In this document: piece by piece, positions 54,381-64,000 of the stretch
Position numbering within the stretch: the first letter of the stretch is position 1
Layout: the number at the start of each line of letters is the position of its first letter
Assembly: GCF_036898095.1 (NCBI RefSeq)
Contig: NC_090766.1
Span: 31,958,972 to 32,022,971, forward strand
Direction of reading: 5' to 3'
Source of the DNA: Palaemon carinicauda
Taxonomy: Eukaryota; Arthropoda; Malacostraca; Decapoda; Palaemonidae
DNA length: 64,000 nt
Notes under the pieces: model-generated
Databases searched by the model: none
Seen by the model: the letters and a program-made list of their open reading frames with translations, nothing else
Told to the model about the DNA's origin: nothing
Program-made: the position numbers and the translations under genes

Positions 54381-54784
54381 CGAGAGGCAGCTATCGGTGT
54401 AATTTATTTCATTCGCAGATTCTATGATTTAATTAAGGATAAACATATATTTCCACTGATTATATACCTGCACATACACTTTAAATTAATTAAATTTATA
54501 TAAATAAACAAAAGACATCATAATATTAATATATCACACTATTTCTCCGTTTCCATATTTCGGTAAAAGCAGAACGAATGGCTCCCTTTTCCACAGATCC
54601 GAGAGGCAGCTATCGGGGTAATCTATTTCCTTAGCAGATTCTACGATTTAATTAAGGATAAACAAAACTTTTCATTAATCATATACCAACAAACACACTT
54701 CAAATCAAGTTAATTTATATAAATAATCAAGAGACATCATAATATTAATATATCACACTATTCTCCGTTTCCATATTTCGATAA
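54381..54784 (+). repeat. Two tandem copies of a 219-bp unit
   Basis: GAGAGGCAGCTATCGG starts both copies (54382 and 54601). Both continue through CAGATTCTA, TTTAATTAAGGATAAACA and ATATTAATATATCACAC to TTTCCATATTTCG. They differ at many scattered positions, so the duplication is old. Confidence 0.85.
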
Positions 54785-54814
54785 GCTCTGCTCCACATGG
54801 GCTTGCATTGAATC

Positions 54815-54893
54815 TTTTTTGTAAATATTTTGTATGAAAATATTTTTTGTCCAATAAACATTATTATTATTACTACTACTACTACTACTATCA
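54815..54893 (+). repeat. Possible retroposon 3' tail
   Basis: TTTTTTGTCCAATAAACATT with an AATAAA signal (54853-54858) runs into ATT and ACT repeats. Such ends are typical of old non-LTR or SINE copies; no coding part is attached. Confidence 0.4.
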
Positions 54894-55926
54894 TAATGCA
54901 CAACTAATGGCTCCCTCTTTGATCATTTAAAACACCGTCTTCTTCTTACCCCCCGGCTACAAGGTTAATGTCAAAGTAGCAAATGATGCCTTTAATGTGT
55001 GTGGGAGGTCTCTTTGGGCAATCAATAATGTGCTCCAACTGCACCATTGAAAGACAAGAGCTGGTTTTGTAGTAATTTTTTCCCTTTATTAAGACTGCAT
55101 TAAACGATACGCCGGAGTTACTATTACTAGTTACCTACGACTAGTAAAAGTATTATTTATTGACGAAATGTTTGTTAAAGCATCGATTGGTAGAGTTATT
55201 GGCTAGAATTTTGGTTTGATTTTTACCAGTTTAGGTCTGATATACAAATAGCTAGATCATGTTTTACAAGACATTCAAGTTGACCCGTAAAATAGAAAAA
55301 TATCAAAGTAATCCTCAAAATTCCTTTATTCTGAAAGATGTAAATAAATTATATCAATTCATTATGCCACATTGACATTTATAAGTCATGTGATCAGAAT
55401 CTCACCTTTTTTTTTATAGTGTCCCGTTCTTTTTAAGTTAGCAAAAGTCCAACTTTTTATATAAAATGTAAATGAAGTAGTACTAATATTTTATAAAATT
55501 TCCATTCTAGTTATTTAAACTACGATTTCAAGGCAGATTCCTAGAGATTTATTACACAGGAAGCTTTTAAATCCTACCAAAACGCAAATAATAAGCTGAA
55601 AGTATTTAGATAAACGTTTCAAAGTAAATAGAGGAAAAGCAAAATTCAAATATTGAAGAAAAAACTAAACTAAATTAAAGAAATTATATTCTGAAATAAA
55701 ATATAATAAAACTAAATAATTGAATTATAATGATTTAGGATTTTGAAGAGAAAAATATAATTTGAAAATAGTTTCTTTGGGGGAAAAGATTATTTGGGAG
55801 TTTAGGGAAATGATGTAGAAATAAGGGCTTGTATTGTAGCCTACAATTACAGTGATATAACAACTAAGTTAAATGAATTACGTGAATACAATGTAGTGAG
55901 TTATCTAAGGTTAGTCGATCTAACCA
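54894..55926. other. AT-rich DNA without a gene
   Basis: Nothing recognised on either strand. Confidence 0.6.
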
Positions 55927-56012
<86 letters not shown>

Positions 56013-56013
56013 T
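55927..56013 (+). repeat. (ATT)n microsatellite, about 28 units
   Basis: Uninterrupted, and directly followed by the start of an RX copy. Confidence 0.95.
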
Positions 56014-56655
56014 TGCTAAGCTATGACCCTAGTTGGAAAAGCAGGATGCTCTAAGCCCAAGGGCTCCAACAGGTAAAATAGCCCCGTGAGGAAAGGAAAT
56101 AAGGAAATAAACTACAAGATAAGTTTACGAACAATAACACCAAAACAAATCTTTCATATATATAAAAAAAAAAAATAACACAGGGAAGAGAAACAAGATA
56201 GAATATTGTGACTGAGTATACCGTCAAGCAAGAGATCTCTACCCTAAGGCAAGGGAAAACCATGTTAAAGAGGCTATGGCACTACCCAAGACTAGAGAAC
56301 AAATGGTTTGATTTTGGAGTGTCCTTCTAGAAGAGCTACTCACCACAGCTAGTCTCTTTTACCTTACCAAGAGGAAAGTAGCTACTGAACAATTACAGTG
56401 CAGTAGTTAACCTCTTGAGAGAAGAAAAACTTTTTGGTAATTTTAGTGTCAATTGTATGAGGGAAAAGAATGGGTTAAGAATAGGCCAGACTATTCTGTG
56501 TATGTGTCGGCAAAGACGAAATGATCCGTAACCAGAGAAAGGGATCCAATGTAGTACTGGCTGGGCAGTTAAGGAACCCAATAACATTCTAGAGGTAGTA
56601 TCCCGACGGGAGGTAGGTGCCTTGGTCAGTGAGTCAGTTGGTGAGGACAGTGATG
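56014..56655 (+). repeat. Dispersed repeat RX, longest copy
   Basis: It starts CTTGCTAAGCTATGACCC and continues through GGAAAAGCAGGATGC, GAGGCTATGGCACTACCC, GGTTTGATTTTGGAGTG and AATAGGCCAGACTATTC to the ACGGGAGGTAGGTGCC region. About 640 bp. No coding frame. I recall this type of repeat, with its ATT tract, as common in shrimp genomic sequence; that is memory, not a search. Confidence 0.75.
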
Positions 56656-56684
56656 GATATCGTATACTCTTACCCTTGGGATCA

Positions 56685-56712
56685 TTTTTTTTTTTTTTTT
56701 TTTTTTTTTTTT
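56685..56712 (+). repeat. Poly(T) tract, about 28 T
   Basis: It could be the poly(A) tail of a minus-strand retroposon, but no body was recognised to its left. Confidence 0.6.
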
Positions 56713-56779
56713 GCAGATTTTTCCGTTTCAAAGAGGTCTCTGCTAAATCCTTGCAGACTTCAATGTATGACATTGTATG

Positions 56780-56880
56780 TGTTTACACACACACACATAA
56801 GGTCAACACACGTCTTCCACTCTCTTGGGTTGAAGTTCTAATGAAAGAGGGTACACTCGGGCACACTTTTCTATCTTATA
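56780..56880 (-). repeat. RX fragment
   Basis: GTCTTCCACTCTCTTGGGTT and AGGGTACACTCGGGCACAC are inverted matches to the RX interior. Confidence 0.65.
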
Positions 56881-57019
56881 TCTAGAAATGACTATAATTT
56901 CATATCCAATTGCTTCCTCTTTAAATTTAAGATTTACTGAACCAGCGCAAGACATTCTATCTTATAGTAACACCCATTCCCAAAATAATAAAAGTCGAAA
57001 TTAATTAGACTAGGTAATA

Positions 57020-57255
57020 TGAAGGTGCATCCAGCACACTATTCTATCTCATTTCTCTTCCTCTTTTTTATATTTTATTTATGAAAGATTTATTTCAGTG
57101 TTGTTGCTGTTCTTAAAATACTTTATTTTAACTGTTCATTATTTTTGTAGTTTATTCATTTCCAGGTTTCTTTTCCTCAATGGGTTATTTTATCCCTGTT
57201 GGAGCCCTTGTGCTTATAGCATCTTGCTTTTCCAACTAGGGTTGTAGCTTAGCCT

Positions 57256-57345
<90 letters not shown>
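57020..57345 (-). repeat. RX copy with (TAA)n at its end
   Basis: Inverted RX (CTGTTGGAGCCCTTGTGC, GCTTTTCCAACTAGGGTTG) followed by about 29 TAA units at 57258-57345. On the RX strand this is again an ATT tract before the RX start. Confidence 0.85.
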
Positions 57346-57346
<1 letters not shown>

Positions 57347-57559
57347 CATCCCTGAAATAATATATAGAAATTACTTAGATTAGTTAATATGCGTGTATAG
57401 ATTATAAATGTAAGCACACTTCCTTCTATTTTGGTATGTAAGAAAATGGTGTTTACAAGGTAGCCACGGCCAAACAATTTGATTTGAGATATTTAGTAAT
57501 TAATATAGGAAAATCAAGTTTGATATTCTCGCATCCTGTTCATGACTGTTTTTTTTCCT

Positions 57560-57840
57560 CGGGATCTTGGACCTTCCATAATTCACTATGTTATTATTTT
57601 TTTTTTTTTTTTTTTTTTTGGGGGGGGGGACCTTGGTCCTTCCATAATTCCCTATGTTCTTCTGTTGACTTTTTCCTGGGGAACTTGGTCCTTCCATAAT
57701 CGTTTCCATAATTCACTATGTTCTTCCGTTTTCTTCTTTTTTTTCTGGGGAACTTGGTCCTTCCATAATTCACTACGTTGTTCTGTTTTTTTTTTTTCTT
57801 TCTTTATCTGGAGAACTTGGTCCTTTCATAATTCACCACC
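57560..57840 (+). repeat. Degenerate tandem array, about five units of 60-75 bp
   Basis: Each unit has CTTGGTCCTTCCATAATTCA followed by CTATGTTCTTCTGTT and a T-rich run of variable length (one with a G9 tract). Confidence 0.8.
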
Positions 57841-58164
57841 TACGGTGGTTAGCAGTTACCCTTTCAGAGAATTATAAATCTGAACTCTAATTTTTTTTGC
57901 CTCTCACTCAACGTTAGAGGGGGTCCAGTACAGTCGGCGAGAGAAACTGGCAGATGTCAATAATACTGACCAATGTAGCAGACAGATCCAGTGAAAATCA
58001 ATGGCGTTATGTTTTATACAGACGAACTCGTACTTTTGTATAGACAAAGCCTCGATTGTTTTTGTATGACACCACTGTGACATACTGTAGCTTCTTTTTT
58101 TGTTTACTGATATGGGAAGGAGAAACAAAATCAATAGTAATTAAGGGAAAAGGTTATGTGTGTA

Positions 58165-58700
58165 ATAAAACTTACAGGAATCACAAAACCTGTGTACTAT
58201 GGTCTTCCACTGTCTTGGATTAGAGTTCTCTTGCTTGAGGGTACACTCTGGCACACTTTTCCATCATATTTCCCTTCCTCTTGTTTTTGTAGTTTGTAAT
58301 TAATATAAGAAATATTTTATCTATAATGAAGTTACTGTTCTTGATTTTTTTTCCATTTCCTCACTGGGCTATTGTTCCCTGTTGGAGCCCTAGGGCTTGT
58401 AGCATATTGCTTTTCCAACTAGGGTTGTAGCTTAGCAGCTATTATCATTATTATTATTACTTGCTAATCTACAACCATAGTTGGAAAAGCAGGATGCTAC
58501 AAGCCCAGGGGCTCCAACAAAGAAAATAGTCCAGTGAGGAAAGGACACAAGAAAAAATAAAATATTCTAAGAACAGTAACAACATTAAAATAAATATTTC
58601 CTATATAAACTATAAAAAACTTTAACAAAAGAGGAAGAGAAATAAGATAAAATAGTGTGTCCGAGTGTACCCTCAAGCAAGAGAACTCTAAACCAAGAAT
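58165..58700. repeat. Long inverted repeat made of two RX copies
   Basis: An inverted RX copy (58165-58440) faces a plus-strand copy (58455-58700) across a short ATT/ATC spacer. The arms match over about 250 bp, for example CACTGGGCTATTGTTCC with the GAAAATAGTCCAGTG side. Confidence 0.85.
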
Positions 58701-58859
58701 ACTACACAGTATTCTAGAACTTTTATTCCAGCTGTGACGAAGATCTTTCTATTCAAGTAGTTGAATCGGTGGAACTTCAAAAGTTCAAAGTTACAGAGAA
58801 TGTTATGTTGAACACGCTAACATAAGTCTCTTTTTACAGTTTATATGTGACATATCTAT

Positions 58860-59003
58860 TATAATGTTGTTACTGTTCATAAAACATGTTAATTTAATTA
58901 ATCATTACTTCTCCTGTAGTTATTTATTTCCTTATTTTCTTTTACTCACTGGGCTATTTTTCCAGGTCGGAGCTTTGGGCTTACAGCATCCTGCTTTTTC
59001 AAC

Positions 59004-59062
<59 letters not shown>

Positions 59063-59126
59063 TCCTCAACATTGGGGCCCTTGAGCTTATAGCATCCTGC
59101 TCTTCCAACTAGACTTGTAGCTTAGC

Positions 59127-59197
<71 letters not shown>

Positions 59198-59267
59198 TTA
59201 ATATCTTCAACATCGGGGCCCTTGAGCTTATAGCATCCTGCTTTTCCAACTAGAGTTGTAGCTGAGC

Positions 59268-59323
<56 letters not shown>

Positions 59324-59388
59324 TCCTCAACATTGGGGCCCTTGGGCTTATAACATCCTGCTTTTCCAGCTAGAGTTGTAGCTGAGCC

Positions 59389-59446
<58 letters not shown>

Positions 59447-59510
59447 TCCTCAACATTGGGGCCCTTGGGCTTATAGCATCCTGCTTTTCCAACTAGAGTT
59501 GTAGCTGAGC

Positions 59511-59549
<39 letters not shown>

Positions 59550-59575
59550 TAATAATAATAATAAAAATAATAATA
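58860..59575 (-). repeat. RX fragment and composite TAA/RX tandem array
   Basis: An inverted RX part (58860-59008) is followed by (TAA)n and four 66-70 bp RX ends (59061-59126, 59197-59266, 59322-59388, 59446-59511), each followed by a further TAA tract. Every short unit holds TATAGCATCCTGCTTTTCC or a near variant. Confidence 0.85.
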
Positions 59576-59579
59576 GGTG

Positions 59580-62250
59580 GAGTTGAATACTATGGCTGCA
59601 TCGGCAGAATTCAATTTCTTCTTCAATTTCTCGATTCTACGGACAATTCTCTTTTCAGGGTTGCTACCTTCAGCTAGCATGTTGGTGAAGTTCATCAGGT
59701 GGGTGAAGAATACAATTCAGGTTAAGGCTGGATGTAATTAATACAAATACAAGTAATACTCGAAAATTATAACAGGTAAAGTCAGGAGTGGATCGCGACG
59801 CGTTTCGGAACTGCTTGCTCCGTCTTCAGGCGAGAAGTGAGGCTCTGGCTGGATCTTCGTCCGTTTATATCCTGGCTCTGGTTCGTAGAGAGGGGCCTCG
59901 AATTTTGATTGGTCGAGCGGAGGTTATAGGCTCGGGTGGCAGATGTACGACAAGCTTGGCTCAGCCTCTCAGGCTGAGAGGTAGGAAGGAATCCTGGATC
60001 CTGATTGGTCAGGACGCGCACAGAGCCAGCCAAAAAGTTAGGCAGGCTCCTCTCTCGCTCAGCAGACTGGGCTGAGAGAGATATCCGAGCTCCCTGATTG
60101 GCTGAGGCGCGTGCCGAGACGGGCTCAAAGTCAAGCAGCCCATTCCTACGCTCAGCAGACTGGAATTCCGGACCATACTCGCCGCCAAAATCAGCATTCG
60201 GCCAGACAATTTCTCCATATCTGGGGGTGTCAGGATTGGGGTTGTCATCGTTCTGGGGGTCTTGCTCTTGGTTCCTAGCGTTGGTACATCGACAGGTTGG
60301 TAGGAGGAACATCTCTTGAATCGTATTCAACGCTGGTTTCTCATTCTGGATTAACAGGGCTTCCAATAATCATAAGCGCCTGCTGTCCGGGGCGCTGCCG
60401 ATAATTTTGGTATTGGCGATGATGTCTGCCAGGCTAATTTGAGTGTTATGTCGCTGTAGAGCATGATTTCTTATAGCACCTTGCTGGACGTGGCACGAAA
60501 TCCTCTTCGAAAGTTTCATTGTAGTCATACCGATGTATTTGCCAGGGCATCCTCGGACTGGGCTTTGATAAGAGTAGACTACATTCAGAGGGTCGTTATA
60601 AGGGGGCGCTGGATTGTTCCACATGATCAAGCTGCGGGTTTTTTCAATCTGGTAATAGATGATGAGTTTCACTTTCGTGGTCTCATCAGTAGGTGACACG
60701 TTGTTAGTGATGATGTCATTAATGGCCTTCTCATCCCGCTGATATTCTGCGTGCATGAGGCCCTTGAAGTAAAGTTTGATGTCTCTAGATCCGTTGGTGG
60801 AGGTGTCGGACCTATCTCTAGTGCTGTCGGACCCCTGGTTAGCGCTGTCGGACCCTTCCAACGCAGAGGACCCATACCACTTGTCTATAGCTGTCCTCAC
60901 TTCACGCTGGACTTGCTTGTTGCTGTAGCCGTTATTGATGAGGACCTGTACGGCCCTTTCCACCTCCTTGTGAGTGTCAGTCCATGACGAGCAGTGTGAT
61001 AAGGCCCTGCATACAAAGGCCTTGATGGTCGAGGCCCTGTAGCGGGCAGGACATTCACTTTCGCCATTTAAACACATGCCGAGATTTGTGGGCTTAGTGT
61101 AGACAGTGGTCTGCAATCCCTCGTTGGTGGAAGAAATCAAGACGTCCAGGAACGGGAGGCCGTTGTCGACGCTGTTCTCAAGGGTGAAGTGGAGTTTGCT
61201 GTTGTCCTCAAAGGTCCTCCTTAGGTTCTCGATGGCTTCGGTGGAAGTAGCTTTGACGAAAGTATCGCCAATATAATGGAAGTAAGCGAGGGGGCACTTG
61301 AGTTAGGAGAATACCCTCTCCTCTACTACTCCCATGTAGAAGTTAGCAAAGAATACGCCCAAGGGCGAGCCCATCGCCATGCCATTCTTTTGTAAGTACA
61401 TGTGCCCACGAGGAGTAGTAAAGGGGGCCCTCTTAGTGCAGATGGCAAGGAGGGTCCGAAAGGCTTGCTCTGGGATATTCAATTCCGGAGTTGTCTCGTC
61501 CCTGTAGACTCTATCAGCGATAAGGTCGATGGTTTCGTCAATAGGGACATTAGTGAATAAAGATTCGACGTCCATCGATGCTATGACCCCCTCGTCGCGG
61601 ACGTCCTTGATCCTCTCTAGGAATTCGGCAGAGGAGGCCACACAGTGGCGGTCGGGGACATATGGCATCAAAATCGTGTTCAGTCTCTTGGCCAGCTGGT
61701 ATGTAGGCGTAGGGCATTGGCTGATGATAGATCGAAGTGGGTTGCCTTGTTTGTGGGTTTTAACATTGCCGTAGAGGTAACCAGGTCCATAATCCCCAGA
61801 AATCATGGGCAGGTGTACGGCGTTAGTTGCAGCATTAATGGCCTCGATGGTGCGATTTGCCTCCCTCTTGATGTCTTGAACAGGGTTGCTCGTGAGGCGC
61901 CCGAAATTGGTCAGGTCCGCGAGGATGGCGTCCAATTTCTCGTGGTACTCATGGGTAATGATGAGTACAAAGGCAGCTGTCTTGTCGGCCCGACGGACGG
62001 TGACATCAGCAACTCGTTTGAGCTCTTTAGCAGCAGCTCTTATCTCCTTAGAAAAGATGCCGCTGCTGTACCTGCCCCTATTAGTAAGGGCCTTGGCGAG
62101 CAGAAGCGGCTGAAGGGCATCAGTCGTCCGGAGAGCACCATGTTCTTGGAGGTTGAGGATGGAGTATAGGAGTAATTCTATCTCCAGGCGCTTGTCGGTT
62201 GGTCTCAGTCAGGTGATGAAGTGGCAGTTGAGGCCCATCTTGAGGATCTG
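59580..62250 (-). mobile_element. Penelope-like element, copy 1
   Basis: It runs from the head-to-head junction at about 62250 down to the TAA array. RT precedes a GIY-YIG endonuclease, the order of Penelope-like elements. The N-terminus is incomplete. The stretch 59580-59781 after the last stop has no gene and may be the untranslated tail. Confidence 0.85.
59782..62204 (-). pseudogene. Penelope-type RT plus GIY-YIG endonuclease, copy 1
   Basis: A single minus-strand phase of about 807 codons with only two stops (61303-61305 and 60367-60369). Motifs: YLYGNVKTHK, LRSIISQCPTPTY, motif A (ASMDVESLFTNVP), motif B (GMAMGSPLGVFFANFY), motif C as HYIGDTFV (Gly codon 61267-61269 in place of the first Asp), then the endonuclease with VYSYQ, KYIGMTT, HVQQGAIRNH and EALLIQNEKPALN, and a C-terminal tail with AYNLRS. 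The second stop replaces a CGA seen in copy 2. Missing catalytic Asp and stops make it inactive. Confidence 0.85.
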
Positions 62251-64000
62251 CTCCTGTGCTGAACACGATTTTGATGCCATATGCCCCCGACCGCCACTTT
62301 GTGGCCTCCTCTGCCGAATTCCTAGAGAGGATCAAGGACGTCCGCGGCGAGGGGGTCATAGCATCGATGGATGTCGAATCTTTATTCACTAATGTCCCTG
62401 TTCACGAAACCATCGACCTTATCGCTGATAGAGTCTACAGGGACGAGACAACTCCGGAATTGAATATCCCAGAGCAAGCCCTTCAGACCCTCCTTGCCAT
62501 CTGCACTAAGAGGGCCCCCTTTACTACTCCTCGTGGGCACATGTACTTACAAAAGGATGGCGTGGCGATGGGCTCGCCCTTGGGCGTACTCTTTGCTAAC
62601 TTCTACATGGGAGTAGTAGAGGAGAGGGTATTCTCCCAACTCGAGTGCCCCCTCGCTTACTTCCATTATATTGGCGATACTTTCGTCAAAGCTACTTCCA
62701 CCGAAGCCATCGAGAACCTAAGGAGGACCTTTGAGGACAACAGTGTCCTCTACTTTACCCTTGAGAACAGCATCGACAACAGCCTCCCGTTATTGGACGT
62801 CTTGATTTCTTCCACTAACGAGGGATTGCAGACCACTGTCTACACTAAGCCCACAAATCTCGGCATGTGTTTAAATGGCGAAAGTGAATGTCCTGCCTCG
62901 ACCATAAACGCCTTTGTACGCAGGGCCTTGTCACACTGCTCGTCATGGACTGACACCCACAAGGAGCTGGAAAGAGCCGCACAGGTCCTCATCAATAACG
63001 GCTACAGCATCAAGCAAGTCCAGCCTGAAGTGGGGACAGCTATAGACAAGTGGTATAGGTCCTCTGCGGTGGAAGGGTCCGACAGCGCCAGCCAGGGGTC
63101 CGACAGCACTCGAAATAGGTCCGACACCTCCACCAACGGATCTAGAGACATCAAACTTTACTAAAAGGGCCTCATGCACGCAGAATATCAGCAGGATGAG
63201 AAGGCCATTAATGACATCATTACTAACAACGTGTCACCTACTGATGAGACCACGAAAGTGAAACTCATCATCTATTACCAGACTGAAAAAACCCGCAGCT
63301 TGATCATGAGGAAAAATCCAGCGCCCCTGATAACGACCCTCTGAAGAAGACAAATGTAGTCTACTCTTATCAAAGCCCAGTCCGAGGATGCCCTGGCAAA
63401 TACATCGGTATGACTACAATGAAACTTTCGAAGAGTATTTCGTGCCACGTCCAGCAAGGTGTTATAAGAAATCATGCTCTACAGATACCCTAACACCCAA
63501 ATTAGCCTGGCAGACATCGTCGCCGATATCAAAATTATCGGCAGCGCCCCGGACAGCAAGCGCTTACGAATATTAGAAGCCCTGTTAATCCAGAACGAGA
63601 AACCAGCGTTGAATACGACTCAAGAGATGTTCCTACTACCAACCTGTCGACATACCAACGCTAGGAACCAAGAACAAGACCCCCAGAACGATGACAACCC
63701 CGATCCTGACACTCCCACAAATGGAGAAATCGTATGGCCGAATGCTGATTTTGGCGACGAGCATGGTCCGGAATTCCAGTTTGTTGAGCGTAGGAATGGG
63801 CTGCCTGACTTTGAGCCCGTCTTGGCACGCGCCTCAGCCAATCAGGGAGCTCGGATATCTCTCTCAGCCCAGTCCACTGAGCGACAGAGGAGCCTGCCTA
63901 ACTTTTTGGCTGGCTCAGTGTGCGTCCTGACCAATCAGGATCCAGGATTCCTTCCTACCTCTCAGCCTTGGAGGCTGAGCCGAACTCGTCGTATATCTGC
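62251..64000 (+). mobile_element. Penelope-like element, copy 2, 5'-truncated
   Basis: Plus-strand copy of the same family, beginning inside the RT at LNTILMPYAPDRH and continuing past the right edge. With copy 1 it forms an inverted pair. Confidence 0.85.
62256..63600 (+). pseudogene. Penelope-type RT plus GIY-YIG endonuclease, copy 2
   Basis: Open for 302 residues (62256-63164): motif A (ASMDVESLFTNVP), motif B (GVAMGSPLGVLFANFY), motif C again HYIGDTFV (Gly codon 62673-62675). A TAA at 63162-63164 follows DIKLY, where copy 1 reads on. The endonuclease part (VYSYQSPVRGCPGKYIGMTT, 63357-63420) lies behind a frameshift near 63330 and another near 63485. The text after 63600 matches the C-terminal tail of copy 1 and reaches the window edge at 64000. 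Confidence 0.8.

Noticed and set aside
63239..63266. CTGATGAG followed by CGAAA, like a hammerhead ribozyme core, in Penelope copy 2
   Set aside because: Hammerheads are known in Penelope-like elements, but here the text is inside the coding part, the middle stem would be one or two pairs, and no flanking stems form.

Overview
The window is eukaryotic and made almost entirely of transposable elements. I see no host gene, rRNA or tRNA. Tyrosine-recombinase (DIRS-like) retrotransposons, a Penelope-like element, long GA and ATT/TAA microsatellites, and a dispersed repeat that starts at an ATT/TAA tract together suggest a decapod crustacean, probably a shrimp or prawn. This is inferred from repeat content alone.

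Layout. 1-906: 5' end of a DIRS-like unit on the minus strand. 1101-2334: plus-strand DIRS fragment (RNase H end plus tyrosine recombinase). 2763-3182: foldback element. 3226-47457: a nest of retroelements, one inside another. 47458-51893: 5' half of another DIRS-like unit (G). 51894-59580: AT-rich, gene-free DNA with many copies of one dispersed repeat and several tandem arrays. 59580-64000: two Penelope-like copies head to head.

The nest can be read like strata. Host unit E (minus; 3226-6493, 14247-15668 and 47040-47457) was split twice within its Gag gene: by unit A (6494-14246) and by unit D (15669-47039). Unit D was then split by unit B (15954-23840, at the junction between D's 3' foldback and D's body) and by unit C (29844-46545, inside D's Gag Cys module). 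Last, an LTR retrotransposon of the Ty3/Gypsy superfamily (31516-41788) entered C between its RNase H and recombinase regions, leaving a 4-bp AAGA target duplication. Reading frames resume across the cuts that I checked by translation.

Genes. The Ty3/Gypsy element is the only intact and apparently young element: gag 33244-35022 and pol 35007-40139 are open, the two LTRs differ almost only in GA-repeat length, and a tRNA-Lys-type primer site and a polypurine tract are present. Its Pol carries two retropepsin motif sets, one N-terminal and one between RNase H and integrase, which is the most unusual coding feature here. The DIRS units follow the order Gag, RT-RNase H, tyrosine recombinase. Nearly all are broken, but C's recombinase is open apart from the LTR insertion. 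Four units (A-D) carry, just outside their 3' terminal repeat, a foldback of about 280-330 bp that holds an inverted copy of their own 5' leader. The nested insertions show that foldback and body entered their targets together, so the foldback appears to be part of the element.
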